DNA from: [Clostridium] citroniae WAL-17108 | Lineage (GTDB): Bacteria; Bacillota; Clostridia; Lachnospirales; Lachnospiraceae | Direction of reading: 5' to 3' | Length of the DNA: 64,000 bases | Assembly: GCF_000233455.1 (NCBI RefSeq) | Contig: NZ_JH376425.1 | Location: 62,001 to 126,000, forward strand | Shown: piece after piece, positions 7,566 through 15,963 of the stretch | Layout: each line of letters starts with the position of its first letter | Numbering within the stretch: the first letter of the stretch is position 1 | The notes under the pieces: model-generated | The model's database searches: none | Told to the model about the DNA's origin: nothing | What the model saw: only the letters and a program-made list of their open reading frames with translations | Made by a program: the position numbers and the translations under genes

Positions 7566-8816
7566 ATGAAAAATACAGTGATTATGGGAGGTTTGGGAGT
7601 GACCGGCAGGAGAAGGTATGTGTGTAAAGGGGTTAAAATGGCAGCGGCGGCAGGTCTGTGTCTGGCAGTCTGGTGGTCTGCGGCTACAGCGGTATATGCG
7701 GATGAGGCCATCAAATCAGTGGCAGTGGCAGTGACCTCCTCCGTGGTTGCAAACGGGGACGGCGGAAGTGTGTCCGCAACGGCCGACAGTACAAAGTATC
7801 ATGTGGTATCCTGTGATTTTATCAATGGAAAGTCCCAGTGGAAGGCCGGAGACATACCTAAGGTATCCATAGAACTGGCAGCCGAGGAGGGTTACTATTT
7901 TAACAGTATCAATGCTTCCGGCGCCCACATCCGGGGAGCGGACTATGTGACTTCCAAGAAAAGCGATGCCAAGCGGAGTCTGACTATGACGGTAAAGCTA
8001 AAAGGCGTAAAGGGAACCCTGGACCGCGTGGAGGACGCGTACTGGGAAGAAAAGCCTCTGGGCAAGGCCAGATGGGCAAAGGTGGAAGGCGCCTCCTCCT
8101 ATGAGGTAAAGCTGTTCTGTGATGGAAGCATGGTCTATCATGTTCCCAGGACCAATTCGGTCAGTTATGACTTTTTCCCCTATATGACAGAGGCTGGGGA
8201 TTATTACTTTAAGGTGAGGGCGGTTGCCAGGTCGGAGTCGGAATCCGATTATCTGAAAGCAGGAGACTGGGCGGAATCTGAGAACCAGGAGATCACCAGA
8301 AAGGACGCCCAGGCCGCCGGCAAGCGGTCCGTATCCACGGGAGTAAAGGGAGTAAACGAAAAGGATGGTACAGGTCCACAGTCCCAGGCTCCGGGCTGGG
8401 TCCAGGACCAGAACGGCTGGTGGTATAAAAATGAGGATGGGACCTATCCTGTGGGCAAGTGGAATATGATCGGGGATAAATGGTATCTCTTTGACATGAA
8501 CGGGTATATGCTCACAGGGTGGCAGTGGAAGAACGACAGGGAGTATTATCTCACCTCCAACGGAGATATGGTTACAGGCTGGTTTCAATATAACAGGATC
8601 TGGTATTATCTGGATCCGGAACAGGGGAAGCTTACCGGAACATGGCTGCAGCAGGGGGATGACTGGTATTACCTGAACCCTGACGGAAGCATGGCCACAG
8701 GATGGCTCTTATCCCAGGGCAGCTGGTATTATCTGGACCTGCGGGACGGCCGGATGGTGAAGGACCAGGTGGTGGGAGAATACTATATTGGTCAGAATGG
8801 GATATGGGCACCGTAA
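7566..8816 (+). CDS. Exported protein with C-terminal cell-wall-binding (choline-binding-type) repeats
   Basis: The N-terminus has an export signal ending near TAVYADEA. The ATG at 7566 has no clear ribosome site. A GTG at 7599 lies 7 bp after GGGAGG, and an ATG at 7638 follows AAAGGGG, so the true start is uncertain. The middle (about residues 50-275) has no assigned family. From about residue 277 there are tandem aromatic repeats of about 20 residues (GWWYKNEDGTYP, WYLFDMNGYMLTGWQ, WYYLDPEQGKLTGTW), typical of the wall-binding repeat family. It is a close architectural paralog of the next gene and lies 6 bp after the NlpC/P60 gene. It probably attaches to wall polymers; its exact role is unknown. 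Confidence 0.82.
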   Translation: MKNTVIMGGLGVTGRRRYVCKGVKMAAAAGLCLAVWWSAATAVYADEAIKSVAVAVTSSVVANGDGGSVSATADSTKYHVVSCDFINGKSQWKAGDIPKVSIELAAEEGYYFNSINASGAHIRGADYVTSKKSDAKRSLTMTVKLKGVKGTLDRVEDAYWEEKPLGKARWAKVEGASSYEVKLFCDGSMVYHVPRTNSVSYDFFPYMTEAGDYYFKVRAVARSESESDYLKAGDWAESENQEITRKDAQAAGKRSVSTGVKGVNEKDGTGPQSQAPGWVQDQNGWWYKNEDGTYPVGKWNMIGDKWYLFDMNGYMLTGWQWKNDREYYLTSNGDMVTGWFQYNRIWYYLDPEQGKLTGTWLQQGDDWYYLNPDGSMATGWLLSQGSWYYLDLRDGRMVKDQVVGEYYIGQNGIWAP

Positions 8817-8833
8817 ACAGGAGGAGAATTGCA

Positions 8834-10036
8834 ATGATACATATTTGGAAAAGGGCGGCAGGACTGATTATGAGTGCCTCGATTGCAGCGGCATTGTCCA
8901 TCACATCCATGGCAGCTGCAAAGACGGAGACAAGAACCCCCATTACCAGCGTCTCCATCCGGGTGCGCTCGGATGTGCAGGCGGATTATGAACTGAATGA
9001 GGCCACTGTGTATACCACCACGGACAGTAACCTGTATACCATTGGCGCGTATAAATGGGCCAACAAAAATAAGGAATACTGGGAGCCGGGGGATGAACCA
9101 AAGGTACAGATCGAGATCCATGCCAGAAGCGGATACTATTTTAACCGCACCACGGGACCCAGCAAATTTCAGATTGACGGAGCCACCTATGCTTCCGTTA
9201 AGCGGACCAACAATGATGAGACGCTTCTGCTGACCGTGAAACTGACGCCGGCGTCCGGCACACTGGAGATACCGGAGAGCGCGGAGTGGATGGGATATCC
9301 TCCCGGAAAGGCCACCTGGTCTGCGGTTCCCTTTGCGGGGGCATATGAATTAAAGCTTTACAGGGGAGATCAGATGATCCAGGGAGTGCCCAAGGTCATT
9401 GCAACCACATATGATTTTTATCCCAGTATGACCCTTCCGGGCACCTACCAGTTTCGGGTACGGGCAATACCAAAGGACTCGGAGGAACTTGGTTATATCA
9501 CCGGCAGCGACTGGGTGTATTCGGACGAATGTGATATTGATGCGGATGAGGTGTGCAGTCTTACAGGCGCGGTGACCGGACCTGTAAAAAATGAACAGCT
9601 GACCCCGGCCCAGATCGGATGGGTAAAGGACAACGAGGGCTGGTGGTACAGGAACACGGACGGCACGTATCCCTCAGGTACATGGCAGAACATAGACGGG
9701 GAATGGTATCTTTTTGATTTCAGCGGATATATGCTTACAGGCTGGCAGACCAGGAACGGAAAGAGTTATTTCCTGGATATCAACGGAGTCATGAACACGG
9801 GGTGGATCCAGGATAACAGAAAATGGTATTATCTGGAGGAGGACGGAGCCATGCACACGGGCTGGCTGAATGTCCAGGGCCAGCAGTATTTCTTTGACCA
9901 GGACGGTTCCATGCATACAGGGTGGCTGATGGACAACGGCCTGTGGTATTATATGAACCCGGACAACGGGACCATGTTAAGAAACACCTCTGTGGAGGGA
10001 AGATACCTTGATTCTGAGGGAAGATGGAGGGGCTGA
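8834..10036 (+). CDS. Exported protein with cell-wall-binding repeats (paralog of the preceding gene)
   Basis: The start at 8834 follows GGAGGAG and gives a clear signal peptide (MIHIWKRAAGLIMSASIAAA). The protein is 400 residues. Residues about 30-240 align by eye with the preceding protein: both have a segment around an EPGDEPKVQIEI-like or KAGDIPKVSIEL-like strand, and another around AYELKLYRG or SYEVKLFCD ending in a YYFKVRA-type strand. C-terminal aromatic wall-binding repeats begin near residue 260 (WYRNTDGTYPSGTWQ, MHTGWLNVQGQQYFFDQDGS). The pair looks like a tandem duplication. A strong terminator follows at 10060. The binding target and function are not determined by the sequence. 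Confidence 0.85.
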   Translation: MIHIWKRAAGLIMSASIAAALSITSMAAAKTETRTPITSVSIRVRSDVQADYELNEATVYTTTDSNLYTIGAYKWANKNKEYWEPGDEPKVQIEIHARSGYYFNRTTGPSKFQIDGATYASVKRTNNDETLLLTVKLTPASGTLEIPESAEWMGYPPGKATWSAVPFAGAYELKLYRGDQMIQGVPKVIATTYDFYPSMTLPGTYQFRVRAIPKDSEELGYITGSDWVYSDECDIDADEVCSLTGAVTGPVKNEQLTPAQIGWVKDNEGWWYRNTDGTYPSGTWQNIDGEWYLFDFSGYMLTGWQTRNGKSYFLDINGVMNTGWIQDNRKWYYLEEDGAMHTGWLNVQGQQYFFDQDGSMHTGWLMDNGLWYYMNPDNGTMLRNTSVEGRYLDSEGRWRG

Positions 10037-10059
10037 GAACACATGCAGCACTGATGACG

Positions 10060-10097
10060 GGAAGCCGGAATGGAAAATTCTGGCTTCCTGTTTTTTT
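10060..10097 (+). terminator. Strong Rho-independent terminator
   Basis: A 12-bp stem pairs 10060-10071 with 10077-10088 around a 5-nt loop, with one G-T wobble. Eight T residues follow at 10090-10097. It closes the wall-protein operon before the flagellar operon. Confidence 0.87.
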
Positions 10098-10179
10098 GTA
10101 TAAAAACTACATATTTTTTATTATGTGGTAAATTCTTACGGAAAAAATTACAAACTGGTTATAATTTTCTTAAAATTTG

Positions 10180-10208
10180 TTGACGAAGTGACCTGTTGGA
10201 CGTATACT
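10180..10208 (+). promoter_or_regulatory. Sigma-A promoter of the first flagellar operon
   Basis: TTGACG (10180-10185), a 17-bp spacer and TATACT (10203-10208) lie in an AT-rich stretch 50 bp before fliE. The match to the vegetative consensus is strong. No sigma-28 or sigma-54 element was seen here. Confidence 0.72.
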
Positions 10209-10257
10209 GAAGGCAGTGTAGAATATTGTTGAAACAAGGGGGATTACAGGGGGAGTT

Positions 10258-10566
10258 ATGTTCATAGTGCCGATAACCAAAATGGACGTTATTACGTCTT
10301 TAGATAAAATGCACAACACACAGTCCGCCGGACAGGCCGGCAGGAAAACCGAGTTTAAGGATGTGCTAAAGGAAGCAGTTAAGGAAGCGGACCAGGCTTT
10401 AAAGGATAATCAGGACATGGATGTGAAGCTGGCATCAGGACAGGTGGATCATCTCCACACAGCCCTGATACAGGCGGAAAAGACCGCGGCAACCATAGAA
10501 TTCACCACTCAGTTAGCATCAAAGGCCGTGAACGCGTACAATCAGATCATGGGAATGCAGGTTTGA
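10258..10566 (+). CDS. fliE: Flagellar hook-basal body protein FliE
   Basis: FliE joins the MS ring to the proximal rod and is the first substrate of the flagellar export machine. The C-terminal half matches the family: HLHTALIQAEKTAATIEF and KAVNAYNQIMGMQV. The last residues are a near-exact FliE ending. The length of 102 is normal. The start at 10258 has GGGGGAG close upstream. Its usual partners flgB and flgC are not here but 35 kb downstream (44950-45752), an unusual split for Firmicutes. It is the first gene of the operon behind the promoter at 10180. Confidence 0.9.
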   Translation: MFIVPITKMDVITSLDKMHNTQSAGQAGRKTEFKDVLKEAVKEADQALKDNQDMDVKLASGQVDHLHTALIQAEKTAATIEFTTQLASKAVNAYNQIMGMQV

Positions 10567-10625
10567 TGACAAAGCGTTAAATTTGCGTATTTTGATATTA
10601 AAATGAAAGATTACAGTGGTGGGTT

Positions 10626-12245
10626 ATGGGGATCAGAGATAAATTTAAGTCGGTAACCGGGGAAAACAGCGGCGCAGGCCGTATGCTGGGTACCGGAAGG
10701 CGAAAGGCAGCCGCTGCCGGAATCACGGTAGCGGTTATTGTGGCTTTAGCGGCCACTGTTGTGCTCAATATGGGCAAAGGCGGGAATTATGTTGCATTAT
10801 TCCCGGGAATATCAAAAGAAGAGAATAGTGAGATCCTTACGGTTCTCAATGCAAGGGGCGTTGAAGCCAGGAGGAACAGCGAAGGAGAAGTGACGGTTCC
10901 GGAAGACCAGTTGGGCGATATCATGCTTGATATGTCAGAATTGGGTTATCCGAAAACGGCACTTCCTTTTGACATTTTTTCGGATAATATGGGGTTCACA
11001 ACCACTGAATTTGAGAAGCGTCAATACCTCTTGATGAATCTTCAGGACCGGATCGAGCGCACATTAAAGGACATGACAGGGATTAAGAACGCCATCGTGA
11101 CCCTGAATGTGCCGGACGAGAGCCACTACGTGTGGAATGAGGACCAGCCCTCCAGCACGGGATCCGTCTCACTCACCCTGATGCCCTCCTATGAGCTTTC
11201 ACCTGAAAAGGTGTCGGCCATCAAGAACCTGGTGTCGGACAGTGTTCCAAGGCTGGCTCCGGAAAATGTGACGGTAGTGAACGCCCAGACCATGCAGGAG
11301 ATGGTTTCCGATGATATCGGCACCACTGCCTATGGCCTGAACCGCCTGGACTTTGAGACAAAGGTGGAGGAACGCCTGGAGAACAAGATTAAAAATGTCC
11401 TCACCCTGGCATATGCTCCGGATAAGCTTCGCGTGTCCGCCACCGTGGTCATAGATTACGACAGGATGATCACGGAAGACATGCATTATGAGCCCCAGGA
11501 AAACGGACAGGGGGTTGTGGACCGGTATAAGGAGGGAAGGAACCTTGAGGGAGGAGCTGCCGGCGCGGGCGGCATTGCAGGCGAGGAAAACAACACGGAT
11601 ATACCCTCCTACGGAACAGCAGGGACTGGCGCTGCCGGGGGAACCTCGGGAGACTATTACAGGGATGTGGATTATCTTGTAAGCTACATCAAAAAGCAGA
11701 TTGAAAAGGATAATGTAAAGCTTCAGAAAGCCACGGTTGCCATCACGGTCAATGACGACAATCTGACAGAGGCAAAAAAACAGCAGCTGGTGGACGCGGC
11801 TTCCAAGGCGGCTAATATTGCGCCTGAGGACATTGTGGTTTCCAGCTTTCGGGAGATGCCAAAGGAAACGGTTCCCGCTCCAAAGCCGGCCCTGCCGGTA
11901 CAGGCGCCGGCGCAGACAGGCCTGGATTACAGGACCATTGCGGCTGCAGCCGGTGTGGGTGTCCTGTTATTCCTGCTGATCCTGTTGCTTTTGATGAGCC
12001 GCAGGAAGAAGAAACACATGAGGGAGGATCAGGAGCTTTTTGCCCATTTTGAGGATGAGGGCGGGGAGGCTGCGGGTGCGGACAGTGCAGAGCAGCGTGC
12101 CGCTGAGGATGCGGTTCAGACCAGTCTGGGGAAACATATGGAGGACTTGACCAGTCCTGTAGACCAGGTGCGGTCCTTTGCACAGATGAATCCTGAGATC
12201 ATTGCATCCATGATCAGTTCATGGCTGAAGGAGGATAAAAAATAA
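10626..12245 (+). CDS. fliF: Flagellar MS-ring protein FliF
   Basis: FliF forms the membrane-embedded MS ring on which the flagellum is built. The 539-residue protein has one transmembrane helix near residues 27-47 and another near 440-462. Between them lie the YscJ/FliF domain (KTALPFDIFSDNMGFTTTEFEKRQ) and the FliF C domain (LRVSATVVIDYD, VTVNAQTMQ-like strands). A Gly/Ala-rich insert lies around residues 305-340. The cytoplasmic tail ends with a FliG-binding motif, FAQMNPEIIASMISSWL. The gene lies between fliE and fliG as in Bacillus. Confidence 0.96.
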   Translation: MGIRDKFKSVTGENSGAGRMLGTGRRKAAAAGITVAVIVALAATVVLNMGKGGNYVALFPGISKEENSEILTVLNARGVEARRNSEGEVTVPEDQLGDIMLDMSELGYPKTALPFDIFSDNMGFTTTEFEKRQYLLMNLQDRIERTLKDMTGIKNAIVTLNVPDESHYVWNEDQPSSTGSVSLTLMPSYELSPEKVSAIKNLVSDSVPRLAPENVTVVNAQTMQEMVSDDIGTTAYGLNRLDFETKVEERLENKIKNVLTLAYAPDKLRVSATVVIDYDRMITEDMHYEPQENGQGVVDRYKEGRNLEGGAAGAGGIAGEENNTDIPSYGTAGTGAAGGTSGDYYRDVDYLVSYIKKQIEKDNVKLQKATVAITVNDDNLTEAKKQQLVDAASKAANIAPEDIVVSSFREMPKETVPAPKPALPVQAPAQTGLDYRTIAAAAGVGVLLFLLILLLLMSRRKKKHMREDQELFAHFEDEGGEAAGADSAEQRAAEDAVQTSLGKHMEDLTSPVDQVRSFAQMNPEIIASMISSWLKEDKK

Positions 12246-12246
12246 G

Positions 12247-13254
12247 ATGCCTGCAGAAGAGAGAAGACCAGCTGAAAAGGCTGCTGCCGTCATATCCATC
12301 CTGGGGAGCGAACGGGCGTCCGAAGTGTTCCGGTATCTGACGGAAAACGAAGTGGAGCAGCTGTCCATGGAGATCACCCGGCTACCCAGGCTGACAGAGG
12401 GGGAACTGGAGGATATTGCCCAGGATTTTTATAATTGCTGTGTAACAGAAAAGGTCATTACAGAGGGCGGAAGGGATTATGCCAAGGAGGTCCTGGAAAA
12501 GGCCTTTGGCCAGCAGCAGGCCAAGAACCTGATGGACCGGGTCAGCAAGGCATTAAAGACCAAGGCCTTTAGTTTTATCAGGAAGGTGGATTACAAGACC
12601 CTGATGGCTGCTGTCCAGAATGAGCATCCCCAGACCCTGGCCCTGATCCTGTCATACGCAACTCCGGAACAGGCATCCAAGATCATAGCCAACCTGCCCC
12701 AGAACACCAGGGTGGATGTGGTGGAGCGCATAGCCAATATGGACCGGGCCCTGCCCATGGCCATCAAGATCGCTGAGGAGGTACTGGAAAAGAAGATCGG
12801 CTCCTCCTCATCGGAGGAAACCATGGAGGTGGGCGGACTGACCTATGTGGCTGATGTGATGAACCATGTGGACCGCAGCACGGAGAGGGATATCTTTGAT
12901 GAACTGAACATGAAGAATCCGCAGCTGGCAGAGGATGTGCGAAAGCTGATGTTTGTATTTGAGGATATCGCATACCTGGATCCGCTGTCCGTACAGCGTT
13001 TCCTCAGGGAGATCGATACAAAGGACCTGTCCGTGGCCCTTAAGGTTGCCAATAAAGATGTTACCAATACCATCTTCTCCAACATGTCCGGCCGAATGAG
13101 GGAATCCATACAGAGCGATATGGAATATCTCCATAATATACGTATGAGCGATGTGGAAGAGGCACAGCAGAGGATCGTGGCTGTGATCCGGCGGCTGGAA
13201 GAGGAAGGCGAGATTGTAATTTCCAAGGATGGAAAGGATGAGATTATTGTCTAG
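12247..13254 (+). CDS. fliG: Flagellar motor switch protein FliG
   Basis: FliG is the rotor protein that contacts the MotA stator and transmits torque. The 335-residue protein has the FliF-binding N domain, the middle domain with its conserved EHPQT motif at about residues 126-130, and the C domain carrying the charged torque helix around DVTNTIFSNMSGRMRE. Its start lies one base after the fliF stop codon. Its end overlaps the fliH reading frame by about 17-26 bp depending on the fliH start. Confidence 0.97.
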   Translation: MPAEERRPAEKAAAVISILGSERASEVFRYLTENEVEQLSMEITRLPRLTEGELEDIAQDFYNCCVTEKVITEGGRDYAKEVLEKAFGQQQAKNLMDRVSKALKTKAFSFIRKVDYKTLMAAVQNEHPQTLALILSYATPEQASKIIANLPQNTRVDVVERIANMDRALPMAIKIAEEVLEKKIGSSSSEETMEVGGLTYVADVMNHVDRSTERDIFDELNMKNPQLAEDVRKLMFVFEDIAYLDPLSVQRFLREIDTKDLSVALKVANKDVTNTIFSNMSGRMRESIQSDMEYLHNIRMSDVEEAQQRIVAVIRRLEEEGEIVISKDGKDEIIV

Positions 13255-14083
13255 GATATTAAAGTCCGCACAGACTGTTCCGGGCAGCGCGGCGGTGAGG
13301 GTATACCAGCCCGAAGCCAGCCGGAACGCGCAGCAGGGGGACGCACAGCAGGAACAGAACCTGTCCGGGAATGAATGGTCCGGGAACGGATGGTCTGAGA
13401 ACGGATGGCCCGGGAACGGTTTGTCCGGCGGAACTGAAATGACGGGAAAACGCTATGCCCTTATATCGGAGGAAAAGCGCAAAATACTGGAACATGCCAG
13501 GGATCAGGCGGAACAGTCCGCGGCAAGGATTCTGGAGGAAGCTTATGCCCAGCGGGATAACATAGTAAATATTGCCAGAGGTGAGGCCGGCAGGATCCAG
13601 GAGCAGGCCAGACAGGATGGGTATGCACAGGGGCTTAAGGATGCGCTCGGCGGCATTTCCCATGATATAGAGGGGATCCGGGGCTCGGTGGCAGACATGG
13701 AACAGGAGTTTGAGGGATTTAAAGAGCAGCTGTGCGGCAGGATTGCGTCATTGTCTTTTATGATGGCGGAAAGAATACTCAGAAAACGGGTGGAAGAAGA
13801 TGAGACTGAAATGCTGGACCTGATCGAGCAGGCAGTGCTCTCGGAGCGGGATAAAAGGAGTATTACGGTCCATGTTCCGGCCCGCGCCTCCGGGTTGGTG
13901 GAAGAGCTGGAGCAGCGTCTAAAACCCTTAATGGGCAAGAACGGAAGCAGCCTGAGGATCAAAACAGAGGACCGGCCCGCCGGTTTTGTACAGGTGGAGA
14001 CCGAGGAGGGGATTGTGGATGCATCCCTGGATGTACAGCTGGCTAATCTGAAAAAACAGTTAACGGCCCTGGAGGGCCGGTGA
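13229..14083 (+). CDS. fliH: Flagellar assembly protein FliH
   Basis: FliH is the stator-like partner and negative regulator of the export ATPase FliI. The C-terminal half (about residues 150-284) has the FliH/V-ATPase E-type pattern with MAERILRKRVEEDE and TVHVPARASGLVEELEQRL. The middle is helical and Gln/Glu/Ala-rich. An N-terminal insert of four five-residue units around Ser-Gly-Asn-Gly-Trp is encoded by 15-bp tandem repeats (13364-13423). The start could be ATG 13229 or ATG 13238; neither has a decisive ribosome site. It overlaps the end of fliG. Confidence 0.88.
   Translation: MERMRLLSRILKSAQTVPGSAAVRVYQPEASRNAQQGDAQQEQNLSGNEWSGNGWSENGWPGNGLSGGTEMTGKRYALISEEKRKILEHARDQAEQSAARILEEAYAQRDNIVNIARGEAGRIQEQARQDGYAQGLKDALGGISHDIEGIRGSVADMEQEFEGFKEQLCGRIASLSFMMAERILRKRVEEDETEMLDLIEQAVLSERDKRSITVHVPARASGLVEELEQRLKPLMGKNGSSLRIKTEDRPAGFVQVETEEGIVDASLDVQLANLKKQLTALEGR
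13364..13423 (+). repeat. 15-bp tandem repeat inside fliH
   Basis: There are four degenerate units: TCCGGGAATGAATGG, TCCGGGAACGGATGG, TCTGAGAACGGATGG and CCCGGGAACGGTTTG. Each keeps the reading frame and adds five residues to the FliH N-terminal linker. Confidence 0.8.
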
Positions 14084-14098
14084 TAAGGCGGTAACCAT

Positions 14099-15403
14099 AT
14101 GGAAATGGGGCAGATCGAGCAGGCAATACAGAATGCTGAATTATACACCTATCTGGGAAAGATAGACAAGATCGTGGGGACCACGGTGGAGTCCATGGGC
14201 CCGGCCTGCAGGCTGGGGGATGTGTGTACCATTGACGTGGTGGAGGGGGGAAGCCCTGTCATGGCCGAGGTGGTGGGATTTAGGGAGAACAGGGTGCTGC
14301 TCATGCCCTATGAGGAGATGGAGGGGATCGGTTACGGAAGCGCGGTGCGCAACACCGGGGAACGGCTTCGCATCGCTGTCTCTGATCAGCTGATAGGAAG
14401 AACGGTGGACGCCATGGGAATGCCCATAGACGGCCTTGGGCCGGTGGGGGATGTATCCTATTACACCATTACGGGAAAGCCTTCCAACCCCATGACACGT
14501 CCCAGGATCGACACCGTTATTCAGATGGGAGTTAAGGCCATAGACGGCCTGCTGACCGTGGGAAAAGGGCAGAGAATGGGAATATTTGCCGGAAGCGGCG
14601 TTGGAAAAAGCACCCTCATGGGCATGATCGCCAAGAATGTAAAGGCAGATGTCAATGTCATCGCCCTGGTGGGGGAGAGGAGCAGGGAGGTGGTGGAGTT
14701 TATCAACAGGGATCTGGGCGAGGAGGGATTAAAGCGTTCGGTCCTGGTGGTGGCTACTTCCAATCAGTCGGCCATGATGCGTTCCAAATGCACCATGACC
14801 GCAACCACGATCGCCGAATATTTTAAGGACCAGGGCATGGATGTGCTGCTGATGATGGATTCCCTGACACGCTTTGCCATGGCCCAGAGGGAAGTGGGAT
14901 TGAGTATAGGGGAACCGCCGGTGGCAAGGGGATACACCCCGTCCATCTATTCGGAACTGCCCAAGCTTTTGGAGCGTTCCGGAAACTTTGAGGAGGGATC
15001 CATTACGGGGATCTATACCGTGCTGGTGGAAGGGGATGACGCCAATGAACCCATATCCGATACGGTGAGGGGTATCATAGACGGGCACATTATGCTGTCC
15101 AGAAAGGTGGCTGCCAAAAACCGTTACCCGGCCATTGACATCCTTTCCAGTATCAGCCGTCTGATGAACGACATTGTAATGCCGGAACACAGGGAAGCGG
15201 CAGGGAAGCTGAGAAGGCTTCTGGCCGTATATGAAAGCAACAGTGATCTGGTTTCCATCGGAGCTTATAAAAAAGGGACCAATCCGGAATTAGATGATGC
15301 ATTGGCGCATATAGACCGGATATATGGGTTCCTTCAGCAGAAAACAGATGAGAGCTTTTCTTTGGACGAGGCAGTGATCCAGATGATCCAGGCAACAGAT
15401 TAA
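14099..15403 (+). CDS. fliI: Flagellar export ATPase FliI
   Basis: FliI is the hexameric ATPase that energises flagellar protein export and is related to F1-beta. The 434-residue protein has Walker A GSGVGKST near residues 165-172, Walker B VLLMMDSLTRFA near 247, and the family signature PSIYSELPKLLERSG. A beta-barrel N domain and helical C domain flank the catalytic core. It lies 15 bp after fliH and 10 bp before fliJ, the standard order. The motif set is complete, so the enzyme should be active. Confidence 0.97.
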   Translation: MEMGQIEQAIQNAELYTYLGKIDKIVGTTVESMGPACRLGDVCTIDVVEGGSPVMAEVVGFRENRVLLMPYEEMEGIGYGSAVRNTGERLRIAVSDQLIGRTVDAMGMPIDGLGPVGDVSYYTITGKPSNPMTRPRIDTVIQMGVKAIDGLLTVGKGQRMGIFAGSGVGKSTLMGMIAKNVKADVNVIALVGERSREVVEFINRDLGEEGLKRSVLVVATSNQSAMMRSKCTMTATTIAEYFKDQGMDVLLMMDSLTRFAMAQREVGLSIGEPPVARGYTPSIYSELPKLLERSGNFEEGSITGIYTVLVEGDDANEPISDTVRGIIDGHIMLSRKVAAKNRYPAIDILSSISRLMNDIVMPEHREAAGKLRRLLAVYESNSDLVSIGAYKKGTNPELDDALAHIDRIYGFLQQKTDESFSLDEAVIQMIQATD

Positions 15404-15413
15404 GGGGCGCTAT

Positions 15414-15863
15414 ATGAAACGGTTTGTATTTACGCTGGAGCGTATGCTTGTATACCAGCAGCAGAACCTGGAAAAGGAAAAGGGAGTCCTTGGAAGGCTG
15501 ACCGCTGTCAGGGATGAGCTGGAAGAGAGAAAAAGGGACAGTGAATCCATAATCCGCCATATCCAGGAGGATATTGGAAGGCGCCAGGCCCAGGGAACCA
15601 CAGTGTTTATACTGAAGGGCTGCCACAGTGTGCTGGAGGGAGCCAGGATCCAGCTGGAGGAAACAGCGGATGAGCTGACCCGGGCACAGGCAAAGGTGGA
15701 AAAGCAGCGTTCTATTGTGACAGAGGCTTCCAAGGAAGTGAAAAAGCTGGAGAAGCTGAAGGAAAAACAGTTGGAGGAATACCGCCATGACGAGGCAAAG
15801 GAGCAGCAGGACTTGATCACAGAGCATGTTGCAGGAGAATTTGTCAGAAATGGCGTTTCCTAG
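15414..15863 (+). CDS. fliJ: Flagellar export protein FliJ
   Basis: FliJ is a small coiled-coil stalk inside the FliI ring that also recycles export chaperones. The 149-residue protein is highly charged and helical throughout. It begins with MKRFVFTLERMLVYQQQ, the usual FliJ opening (F-x-L-x-x-[VL]-L), and ends with a Lys/Glu-rich helix (KKLEKLKEKQLEEYRHDEAK). Sequence identity in this family is always low, so the call rests on length, coiled-coil character and position after fliI. Confidence 0.88.
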   Translation: MKRFVFTLERMLVYQQQNLEKEKGVLGRLTAVRDELEERKRDSESIIRHIQEDIGRRQAQGTTVFILKGCHSVLEGARIQLEETADELTRAQAKVEKQRSIVTEASKEVKKLEKLKEKQLEEYRHDEAKEQQDLITEHVAGEFVRNGVS

Positions 15864-15963
15864 GGCGTTTGCCGGGGCCGCCCAAAGTGTATATGAACAC
15901 GCTTTGGAACATACCTGGAAAACGTTCTGAATAGAAAGGCGTATGGGAAAGGAGGTGAGAAAG

